Assembly (NCBI GenBank): GCA_937901455.1
Contig: CALDIA010000178.1
Span: 1 to 9,500 of the forward strand
Length of the DNA stretch: 9,500 nt
Source of the DNA: an uncultured Bacteroidales bacterium
GTDB lineage: Bacteria > Bacteroidota > Bacteroidia > Bacteroidales > WCHB1-69
Reading direction: 5' to 3'
This document shows, piece by piece, positions 1 through 5,542 of the stretch; position 1 is the stretch's first letter; every line of letters starts with the position of its first letter. The position numbers and the translations under genes were made by a program. The notes beneath the pieces are model-generated. The model was given only the letters and a program-made list of their open reading frames with translations. It ran no database searches and was not told the origin of the DNA.

Positions 1-1
1 C

Positions 2-841
2 GTTGTTTATTACTGGCAAATGATTGAAGATTATATAGATTTAATGTTCCTTTTAGCTCGTAATTCAGATGGAAGTTTAGAAGAAAAAATAGGGAAAAAT
101 ATAACCTTAAAAGAACAAATCGAAGTTAACATTAAAAAAATAAATTCATATTTAGCCAAATATAATGAAACTCATTTAAAATCAATTTTAGCCAAATTTA
201 AATATTTCTTAAGTAAAGTTCTTAAATATTTATACGTGGAAAGCAAAGGAAATGAAGATATACAAAAAAGAGATATATATAAACAATTAGAAGAAGCCAC
301 TAAATTACAAAAGGAAGTTCTTAATAAAGTAAAAGAAGCCAATATCAACGATCAAATTAAACAGGCGAAAGAATTTTTAAGTCAAATATGGTACGAAATG
401 GGACAATACTACGAAATAATCGAACCCAAAACTGATAATTGTGAAAAATCATATTCCGAATCGGTTAATAATGATAATTCTAATATCCAAGCTTTGCTTG
501 GTCTATCATATATATTAATGAATAGAGGGAAATATACTGAAGCACAGAATTATATAAATATGTTATTAAAAGAGGATGAATCTAATGAAGAAGCTTTGGC
601 TTTATTAGTAAGTGTTTTAAATGCTAAAAAAGATAATGAAAGTGCTTTGGATTATTTAGTAGGCATGATACAAAAACAACCGAATTCATATCATTTAATA
701 GAATTATATATTTCAATTTTATTAAGAAGTGGAGATATATCAAATGCAAAGGATATTTTATATAAAAGTGCCATCATTCAGGCTTGTCGTCGGTTGGCTC
801 GTCCTTCAGTTCCTTTTCCACCTCATTCATGCCCTCCTTGA
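2..841 (+). CDS. Partial TPR protein, IFT139/TTC21-like, cut at both ends; last ~23 codons are antisense tatA
   Basis: The frame is open from base 2, upstream of the first ATG at base 20, so the gene enters from the left and its true start is missing. About 256 codons are coherent, to base ~770. The part after that (beginning about IIQACRRLARP) is the reverse strand of tatA and is not real protein. The middle is Lys/Glu-rich helix. From about base 480 come TPR-like helix pairs: NIQALLGLSYILMNRGKY, then EEALALLVSVLNAKKDN, then a pair holding QPNSYHLIELYISILLRSGD. The order LQKEVLNKVK, a helical QAKEFLSQIWYEMG stretch, TPRs, then the ILLRSGD segment recalls vertebrate TTC21B (LQARVLKRVQ, then KPDN and LIDLLRRCGK). 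That comparison is from memory, not a search. IFT139 is a subunit of the IFT-A complex of cilia. Codons are very AT-rich, unlike the rest of the window; Gln uses CAA and CAG and no in-frame TAA/TAG occurs. A bacterial TPR protein remains possible. Confidence 0.55.
   Translation, partial: VVYYWQMIEDYIDLMFLLARNSDGSLEEKIGKNITLKEQIEVNIKKINSYLAKYNETHLKSILAKFKYFLSKVLKYLYVESKGNEDIQKRDIYKQLEEATKLQKEVLNKVKEANINDQIKQAKEFLSQIWYEMGQYYEIIEPKTDNCEKSYSESVNNDNSNIQALLGLSYILMNRGKYTEAQNYINMLLKEDESNEEALALLVSVLNAKKDNESALDYLVGMIQKQPNSYHLIELYISILLRSGDISNAKDILYKSAIIQACRRLARPSVPFPPHSCPP
766..780. other. Abrupt junction between AT-rich eukaryote-like DNA and Bacteroidales chromosome
   Basis: Up to about base 770 the sequence is strongly AT-rich and codes rightward for the TPR protein. 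From about 771 it is balanced in composition and codes leftward for tatA. The change falls within a few bases of the tatA stop codon (774-776), with no inverted repeat, target duplication, integrase, tRNA or transposase nearby. Assembly chimerism is the most economical explanation; a genuine insertion or rearrangement cannot be excluded from the sequence alone. Confidence 0.7.
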
Positions 842-962
842 AGCTCTTGACGCCTTTGCCAAGGCCCTTCATCAACTCTGGAATCTTCTTACCGCCAAAG
901 AGCAGTAACACCAACAATACAAGCACTATAATCTCCGCAGTGCCAATTCGTAACAATACCAT
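774..962 (-). CDS. tatA: Sec-independent (twin-arginine) translocase subunit TatA
   Basis: TatA oligomers form the variable pore or membrane-thinning patch through which the Tat system exports folded, twin-arginine signal proteins across the inner membrane, working with TatC. The 62-residue protein has the standard layout: a short N-terminus, one membrane helix at about residues 8-22 (AEIIVLVLLVLLLFGG), the FGGKKIPEL hinge, an amphipathic helix at about 25-50 (LMKGLGKGVKSFKEGMNEV) and an acidic tail (KDEPTDDKPE). Length is normal for the family. The start is supported by a Bacteroidetes -7 box about 35 bases upstream. In relatives tatC usually follows tatA; here the sequence after the stop is foreign AT-rich DNA, so tatC appears to have been lost at the junction. 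Confidence 0.93.
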   Translation of the reverse strand: MVLLRIGTAEIIVLVLLVLLLFGGKKIPELMKGLGKGVKSFKEGMNEVEKELKDEPTDDKPE

Positions 963-996
963 AGTTTCTATAATAAGTTGTTATAAAAAAGAAAGT

Positions 997-1005
997 GCAA
1001 AGATA
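997..1005 (-). promoter_or_regulatory. Bacteroidetes-type -7 promoter element for tatA
   Basis: On the minus strand this reads TATCTTTGC, a full match to the TAnnTTTG -7 consensus of the Bacteroidetes primary sigma factor. It lies in the 68-base gap between the trmH stop and the tatA start and predicts a 5' UTR of roughly 30 bases. No exact TTTG -33 box is seen; the expected place is a T-rich run on the minus strand. Confidence 0.65.
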
Positions 1006-1030
1006 AAAAAAGTATTCAAAAAAAAATTGA

Positions 1031-1564
1031 TCACAATCGGCCCAATTGCCGCACCGCTTCCCATAGCACAATGCCTGTGGCGATAGTCACATTCATGGAA
1101 TGCTTTGTGCCGAACTGGGGTATCTCCACAGCCAGATCGCAGAAAGGCAGTGCATCGTCAGAGACACCAAAAACCTCATTGCCCATCACCAGGGCGACCT
1201 TCTCGTATGAACAAAAATCGATGGTTTGCAACATCTTGGAAGCATCTGTCTGCTCCACGGCCATGACGACATAGCCCTCTTCTTTGAGCTTTTTCAAGGC
1301 CGTGACCGTATCTTCCACATACGACCATGTCACGCTGTCGGTGGCTCCAAGGGCCGTCTTGCTGATTTCCTTTTGGGGTGGGCGGGCTGTGATGCCGCAC
1401 AGCCACAGGTGTGAGACGTTCAGTGCATCGCAGGTACGGAACACCGACCCCACATTGTTCATGCTCCTGATATTGTCGAGCACCACCACTATGGGAAATT
1501 TGGCTTGCAGTCTAAACTGCTCGGGAGTTACTCGATGCAACTCCTCCATAGATAATTTTTTCAT
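1031..1564 (-). CDS. TrmH-family (SpoU/SPOUT) RNA 2'-O-ribose methyltransferase
   Basis: A 177-residue single-domain SPOUT methyltransferase, predicted to transfer a methyl group from S-adenosylmethionine to a ribose 2'-OH of tRNA or rRNA in the cytoplasm. All three SpoU motifs are visible: motif 1 at about residues 30-46 (DNIRSMNNVGSVFRTCDA, with the catalytic-type Asn and Arg), motif 2 at about 124-139 (ALVMGNEVFGVSDDAL) and motif 3 at about 146-162 (VEIPQFGTKHSMNVTIATG), which form the trefoil-knot cofactor site. There is no N-terminal substrate-binding domain of the RlmB type, so it resembles small TrmH/TrmL-like members; the target nucleotide cannot be assigned. It starts 9 bases after the dnaB stop and is probably co-transcribed with dnaB. 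Confidence 0.92.
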   Translation of the reverse strand: MKKLSMEELHRVTPEQFRLQAKFPIVVVLDNIRSMNNVGSVFRTCDALNVSHLWLCGITARPPQKEISKTALGATDSVTWSYVEDTVTALKKLKEEGYVVMAVEQTDASKMLQTIDFCSYEKVALVMGNEVFGVSDDALPFCDLAVEIPQFGTKHSMNVTIATGIVLWEAVRQLGRL

Positions 1565-1573
1565 AGTCTGATG

Positions 1574-3196
1574 TTAGTAAGGGTACTCTTCGGTAAAATT
1601 AGGATTGTCATTGCCATCAAGAATAGCAGCGGGCGCAGCTGCCATGGGGATATCATCGTTAATGGAGGACTCTACAACGTCAAAGTTGGTATTGGGGCGA
1701 ATACCCACCATGGTGGACATGGCCGACAATGCATCCAGCGGCGACATTTCGCCCCCGTCCTCGCTACCATCAAAGTAGCCATCGTCCACATCGGCGAACT
1801 TCGTGTATTGGGCATGGAAGCGCACACGCACTGGACCAGTGCTGCCATGACGGTTTTTCTCAAAGATGATGTCTGCCAATCCCTGGGCTGGCGTATTGTC
1901 CTCAAAGGTGTCCAAGTGGTAATACTCAGGACGATAAATAAAGAGTACCATATCAGCATCTTGCTCAATAGCGCCCGATTCACGTAGGTCGGAAAGTTTC
2001 GGACGGTTGGAGTTGGCACGGTTCTCAGTCTGTCGGCTCAACTGTGACAAAGCAATGACTGGCACGTTGAGGTCCTTGGCCAAGGCCTTCAACGAACGGG
2101 AAATATAGGCAATTTCCTGCTCCCGGTTGCCCCCTTTGTTGGAATCAGCCCCCACAGTCATCAACTGAAGGTAGTCCACAATAACCATCTGGATATCATA
2201 TTGATGCTTGAGCCTACGGCACTTGGCTCGCAAGTCAAAGATGGAGAGCGACGGTGTGTCATCCACAATCAGATTCGAAGTCTCCAACTTGCCAATGCTA
2301 TCCATCAGCTTCACCCATTCGTCATCCGACAAATCGCCCTTGGTAATCTTTTCCGCATTGATGCCCGACTCCAAAGAGAAGAGACGCTGCGCCAACTGAG
2401 TGGAGGACATTTCCAAGGAGAAGAAGGCCACAGGCTTGTCATACTGAATGGCGGCATTACGCGCCACCGACAGTACAAAGGAGGTCTTTCCCATACCAGG
2501 ACGCGCAGCCAGAATGATAAGGTCGGTACGTTGCCACCCACCCGTCTTCTGATCGATGGCCCGAATGCCGGAAGGGACTCCATGAAGATCTGAATCGGCA
2601 TTACGCAATTCGCTGAGTTCCTTCAAAGTGGACTGTACTATCTGATGTAACGGTTTACTATCTCTTTTAAAGTTTTGCTCAATAATATTGAAGATACGGG
2701 TTTCGGCAATATCTAACAGATCAAGCACATCATTTGATTCGTCGTAGGCATCCTCTATGATTGTACTGCAGTTTTTGATGAGCTCGCGGAGCACATACTT
2801 CTCCATCACTATGCGCGCATGGTATTGTATGTTGGCCGAGGAAGTGACACGGTTGGTCAAGGTTGCCAGGTAGGCAGGTCCACCCACCACATCCAGCAAT
2901 TTGTCTTTGCGCAACTGGTTGGTAACGGAGAGCAGGTCGATAGGCTGTTCCGCACGATAAAGCTCTTCTATGGCTTTGAAGATGTGCTGGTGGGCCTCCT
3001 TATAGAACATCTGATGCGTAATGTTTCCCAAAACAACGCTAACAGACTCTGTATCAATCATCAAACCACCCAAAACTGCTTCTTCAAATTCCAATGCCTG
3101 GGGTGTAAGTTTACCGGTTGTTCCCATCAAATTCTCCACTCGGTTATAGGAGAAGCTCTTCTGTTGTCTCGTCTCGCTGGCTCGTTCCTTTTCCAT
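1574..3196 (-). CDS. dnaB: Replicative DNA helicase DnaB
   Basis: Hexameric 5'-3' helicase that unwinds DNA ahead of the replisome and recruits primase. In the 540-residue protein the N-terminal collar domain (about 30-130, starting TPQALEFEEAVLGGLMID) is followed by a linker helix and a RecA-like ATPase domain from about 205. Visible motifs are Walker A ARPGMGKTS (231-239), the FSLEMS segment (259-264), Walker B VIVDYLQLM (338-346), the ALSQLSRQTENR sensor region (382-393), DLRESGAIEQDAD (403-415) and the arginine-finger region FEKNRHGSTG (445-454). The core ends near 466; the last ~70 residues are an acidic, low-complexity tail (DDGYFDGSEDGGE, then PMAAAPAA) that makes the protein somewhat longer than usual. 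No intein is present. The first Met is used: it follows a matching -7 box by about 60 bases. trmH follows 9 bases downstream. Confidence 0.97.
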   Translation of the reverse strand: MEKERASETRQQKSFSYNRVENLMGTTGKLTPQALEFEEAVLGGLMIDTESVSVVLGNITHQMFYKEAHQHIFKAIEELYRAEQPIDLLSVTNQLRKDKLLDVVGGPAYLATLTNRVTSSANIQYHARIVMEKYVLRELIKNCSTIIEDAYDESNDVLDLLDIAETRIFNIIEQNFKRDSKPLHQIVQSTLKELSELRNADSDLHGVPSGIRAIDQKTGGWQRTDLIILAARPGMGKTSFVLSVARNAAIQYDKPVAFFSLEMSSTQLAQRLFSLESGINAEKITKGDLSDDEWVKLMDSIGKLETSNLIVDDTPSLSIFDLRAKCRRLKHQYDIQMVIVDYLQLMTVGADSNKGGNREQEIAYISRSLKALAKDLNVPVIALSQLSRQTENRANSNRPKLSDLRESGAIEQDADMVLFIYRPEYYHLDTFEDNTPAQGLADIIFEKNRHGSTGPVRVRFHAQYTKFADVDDGYFDGSEDGGEMSPLDALSAMSTMVGIRPNTNFDVVESSINDDIPMAAAPAAILDGNDNPNFTEEYPY

Positions 3197-3256
3197 GTAT
3201 CTAAAATAATGATTTATAGGTAAAAAAATTACAAGTAAATGCCTTCATGGCAGGAT

Positions 3257-3265
3257 GCAAATATA
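3257..3265 (-). promoter_or_regulatory. Bacteroidetes-type -7 promoter element for dnaB-trmH
   Basis: The minus strand reads TATATTTGC, matching TAnnTTTG, in the 89-base gap between the esterase stop and the dnaB start. It predicts a 5' UTR of about 55 bases. No good -33 TTTG is seen at the usual 19-base spacing. A small TGCC/GGCA hairpin (3240-3252) would lie in the leader; I attach no function to it. Confidence 0.6.
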
Positions 3266-3285
3266 CTTTTTTTAAAATATCCTGA

Positions 3286-4350
3286 CTATCTTAATTTAAT
3301 TTTTTGTCCTAATGACAAGATGCTTTCCTCCTTGATATGATTGATCTTGCACAACTTAGCGACGGTAGTATGATATTTTTTGGCAATGGAGTATAGGGTA
3401 TCGCCCTTTTTGACCACATGTACCGCCGGGGTGCGGGCAGGTGTGGTGCTTTGGGCTGTCGTCGCGGGTGTCGAGACGGTCGCTTGGGCACCGGATGCCG
3501 TGTCCGCGCTGGTGCCCGTCACCTTGGGTTCATCCTTGCGGCCCATGCTTACCACCGTAATCTTATTGGCCGCCCTGTCAATATTCTGGTATGCGGCCCC
3601 CATATCGGCGACCGTAATAGAGATGGAAGTGTTAAGGGTACGTTTTTTCTCGTTCTTGGTGTGGGCAAGCAACCAGCGATAGGTGTCCGGCAGATAGAAC
3701 ATCTTAGCCAGCTGAGAGTGGTTTACGCCCTTGAAGCGGTCGAAGCGCAACAGTTTGGTAGGTCCGCATGCTTTCATGGCGGCCACAATCTTCTCCGACT
3801 GACTGATGGGGACGTCTTTGTCGGCCGTGCCGTGTATAATCCACAACGGCAGTTTGTTAAGCCCGCAGAAGTCTTTTCGCGAGCTGCCTCCGCAAAGGGC
3901 CATGGCCGCAGAGAATTTCTCGGGATAGGTGGCCGCCACCTCAAAAGTGCCGTATCCCCCAAGGCTCATCCCCACCAAGGAAATGCGATTAGTATCCATT
4001 GCATAGTGTTCTTGCACATACTCTATCACATCCATCACCTTCTTGGCGTTCCATGGGCCGCCAGGGTTTTGTGGCGCAATAATGAGCGCATTGATGTCGC
4101 GACCCATAGAGATGGCATCCAGACAGCCATACTTGCGTACCCGGTTCAAGTCGGATCCGCAAAGACTGTGCCCATGCAGAAACACAATCACCGGCATGGT
4201 GTCCTGTCCCATCTCGTAGGTGTCGGGCACGGAAACCCAAAAATTATAGCCGTTAGCCACCACACCACGATAGGCGTAAAAAGTATATGAGCTCTGCGAA
4301 AAGAGCGCAAAAGGTATCATCACGAACAATGTCGTCCAAATTTTTCTCAT
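3286..4350 (-). CDS. Secreted alpha/beta-hydrolase (esterase-like) with C-terminal LysM domain
   Basis: A 354-residue exported protein. Residues 1-19 (MRKIWTTLFVMIPFALFSQ) look like a signal peptide. Residues ~25-230 form an alpha/beta-hydrolase of the prolyl-oligopeptidase/polyhydroxybutyrate-depolymerase-like esterase type: oxyanion-hole HGH after VIVFLHGH (59-61), nucleophile elbow GMSLGGYG with Ser129, acid Asp177 in HGTADKDVP, and probable catalytic His211 in GVNHSQ. A short middle segment (235-272) leads to a Ser/Thr/Pro/Ala-rich linker (~279-308), then one LysM module (309-353; VHVVKKGDTLYSIAKKYHTT and the LGQKIKLR end) that should bind peptidoglycan glycan. This predicts a periplasmic ester hydrolase anchored to the cell wall; the substrate is unknown (acetylated sugar, feruloyl ester or peptidoglycan O-acetyl are options). 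It lies 33 bases after the MORN gene but has its own strong promoter abutting the start codon. Confidence 0.85.
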   Translation of the reverse strand: MRKIWTTLFVMIPFALFSQSSYTFYAYRGVVANGYNFWVSVPDTYEMGQDTMPVIVFLHGHSLCGSDLNRVRKYGCLDAISMGRDINALIIAPQNPGGPWNAKKVMDVIEYVQEHYAMDTNRISLVGMSLGGYGTFEVAATYPEKFSAAMALCGGSSRKDFCGLNKLPLWIIHGTADKDVPISQSEKIVAAMKACGPTKLLRFDRFKGVNHSQLAKMFYLPDTYRWLLAHTKNEKKRTLNTSISITVADMGAAYQNIDRAANKITVVSMGRKDEPKVTGTSADTASGAQATVSTPATTAQSTTPARTPAVHVVKKGDTLYSIAKKYHTTVAKLCKINHIKEESILSLGQKIKLR

Positions 4351-4352
4351 AA

Positions 4353-4383
4353 CAAATATAAGATGTGACGCCGCAATAGCAAA
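4353..4383 (-). promoter_or_regulatory. Complete Bacteroidetes promoter (-33 and -7) for the LysM-esterase, predicting a leaderless transcript
   Basis: The minus strand reads TTTG (4383-4380), exactly 19 bases, then TATATTTG (4360-4353). Both boxes and the spacer match the Bacteroidetes consensus. The -33 box touches the TAG stop of the upstream MORN gene (4384-4386), and the -7 box ends only two bases before the ATG at 4350. Transcription should therefore start at or within a few bases of the A of the start codon, giving a leaderless or nearly leaderless mRNA. No later Met would preserve the signal peptide. Confidence 0.7.
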
Positions 4384-5427
4384 CTACTCTTCCGGCATGT
4401 CAGTGTTAAACAAATTCTTTATCATCCGGGCATTTACACCCTCCGTATATATTTCCTCGTCGGGAGCAGGCTTCAACTTGACGATAATGGCGTCGTTTTC
4501 ACCGTCCTTCACGTCTTCATAGCCAACAATAGCCTCGTTAGAAGCAATAATACTGGGGGATATTCTGGTAAATACAATAAAGTCGGCCCACGCCTCCACA
4601 TCGTCAATGGTTTCATCAATCATCATCTTCTTGCCAGTGTGCAACACCACCATAGTGCTTTTCTCCGTGTACTTCATGAAATAGGACACCAACGATTGGT
4701 TAAGTTTCTGTCCCACCCCTTGACGATATAAGTATATATATTTCCGGGTCTCACTACCATTTTCATACTGAATGGTGGAGCGTATCTTGCCATTGGCATC
4801 GTAAAAATCCCAGTCGCCAACGCGGTGACCGTTGTGCAGGTTGCCGGTGGAAGAGATTTTCATTTTCGGATAATAGGCTGTGCTCTTTCCATTCTGATGC
4901 CCTTCGAGGTAGTGCTCCTCCAAGCACACGGATCCATCCTCGTAGTAAGTCTTATGCAAGCCGTTTAACTGATCATTCAGATAACTCTTCTCTTCCAGCA
5001 GCACACCTGTCTGGGCAGAGTAAATCTTCCACGTGCCTGTACGAAGGCCTTTCTGGTATTCCTCTTCGGCAATCAAAATTCCCTGATTGGAATAATACTG
5101 CCATGGACCATCCTTCAACTGGTCAACAAACATGCCTTGCGAAGCCGTCTTGCCATTTTCGTGATAGATCACCGTTTTCACCTTGTGCACACCCTCCATG
5201 AAGTCTGATTCGCTTTTCAAGGCACCATTGGCGTGATAGTAGCGGAAAGTACCGTATGGCACATCGTCTCGAAACTGTCCTTCGTAAGACAGTTTTCCTT
5301 TCTCATATTTTTTCCAGACTCCCTGTTTGCGCCCTGAAGCATCCCTTTTATTGAGATTGGCAGTGTCAACTTGTGCATACAAAGACACTGAGAACAAGGA
5401 CATTATAAGTATCAACAGATTTTTCAT
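4384..5427 (-). CDS. Secreted MORN-repeat (YwqK-like) protein
   Basis: A 347-residue exported protein whose central part (about 30-230) is a run of roughly seven MORN-type repeats, each of the form Y.NG..K.E..Y..G...G.W..Y: examples are GVWKKYEKGKLSYEGQF, GPWQYYSNQGILIAEEEY, GTWKIYSAQTG, GLHKTYYEDGSVCLEEHY and GDWDFYDANGKIRSTIQY. Such repeats build an elongated beta-hairpin sheet used for binding; the bacterial YwqK group is often labelled antitoxin, but nothing here supports a toxin-antitoxin role. The last ~110 residues are not MORN and I do not recognise them. I chose the ATG ending at 5427 over the one 51 bases upstream because it starts a proper signal peptide (MKNLLILIMSLFSVSLYAQ) and because the -7 box lies between the two ATGs. 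The LysM-esterase follows 33 bases downstream. Confidence 0.85.
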   Translation of the reverse strand: MKNLLILIMSLFSVSLYAQVDTANLNKRDASGRKQGVWKKYEKGKLSYEGQFRDDVPYGTFRYYHANGALKSESDFMEGVHKVKTVIYHENGKTASQGMFVDQLKDGPWQYYSNQGILIAEEEYQKGLRTGTWKIYSAQTGVLLEEKSYLNDQLNGLHKTYYEDGSVCLEEHYLEGHQNGKSTAYYPKMKISSTGNLHNGHRVGDWDFYDANGKIRSTIQYENGSETRKYIYLYRQGVGQKLNQSLVSYFMKYTEKSTMVVLHTGKKMMIDETIDDVEAWADFIVFTRISPSIIASNEAIVGYEDVKDGENDAIIVKLKPAPDEEIYTEGVNARMIKNLFNTDMPEE

Positions 5428-5449
5428 AGCAATTTTGAAATAGGAAAAC

Positions 5450-5458
5450 GCAAAAATA
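5450..5458 (-). promoter_or_regulatory. Bacteroidetes-type -7 promoter element for the MORN gene
   Basis: The minus strand reads TATTTTTGC, matching TAnnTTTG, 22 bases before the chosen start codon; predicted leader about 15-20 bases. It sits downstream of the alternative ATG at 5478, so that ATG would not be in the mRNA. No clear -33 TTTG. Its upstream region adjoins that of the divergent dnaN promoter. Confidence 0.6.
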
Positions 5459-5508
5459 GAAAATTCTATTATATGCATCGCTTATTTTTTTAATCCAGAA
5501 AAAATGTT

Positions 5509-5517
5509 TATCTTTGC
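5509..5517 (+). promoter_or_regulatory. Bacteroidetes-type -7 promoter element for dnaN(-rnpB)
   Basis: Reads TATCTTTGC, a full match to TAnnTTTG, 25 bases before the dnaN start at 5543. A T-run (5485-5490) lies where the -33 box is expected, 19 bases upstream, matching three of four TTTG bases. The upstream in-frame ATG at 5504 precedes this box and would not be transcribed, supporting the start at 5543. Confidence 0.65.
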
Positions 5518-5542
5518 CGCTTCATTTAAAACAGATAAAGTT

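Noticed and set aside
2..841. A genuine bacterial fusion protein ending in IIQACRRLARPSVPFPPHSCPP
   Set aside because: The last ~23 residues are the reverse strand of tatA; the composition break at ~771 shows the fusion is created by the junction.
889..1071. Minus-strand 60-codon frame overlapping tatA in another frame
   Set aside because: Cys/Tyr/Phe-rich shadow frame spanning the tatA promoter; tatA itself explains the region.
1571..1987. Plus-strand frame of 138 codons opposite the dnaB C-terminus
   Set aside because: Antisense to clearly conserved DnaB sequence; no independent support.
3418..4290. Long plus-strand frame of 290 codons opposite the LysM-esterase
   Set aside because: It is a shadow of the real minus-strand gene, with no family features and an Arg/Gly/His-rich composition typical of antisense frames.
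4384..5427. Toxin-antitoxin system with the MORN (YwqK-like) protein as antitoxin
   Set aside because: The protein has a signal peptide and its neighbours are a secreted esterase and dnaN; no toxin-like small gene is present.
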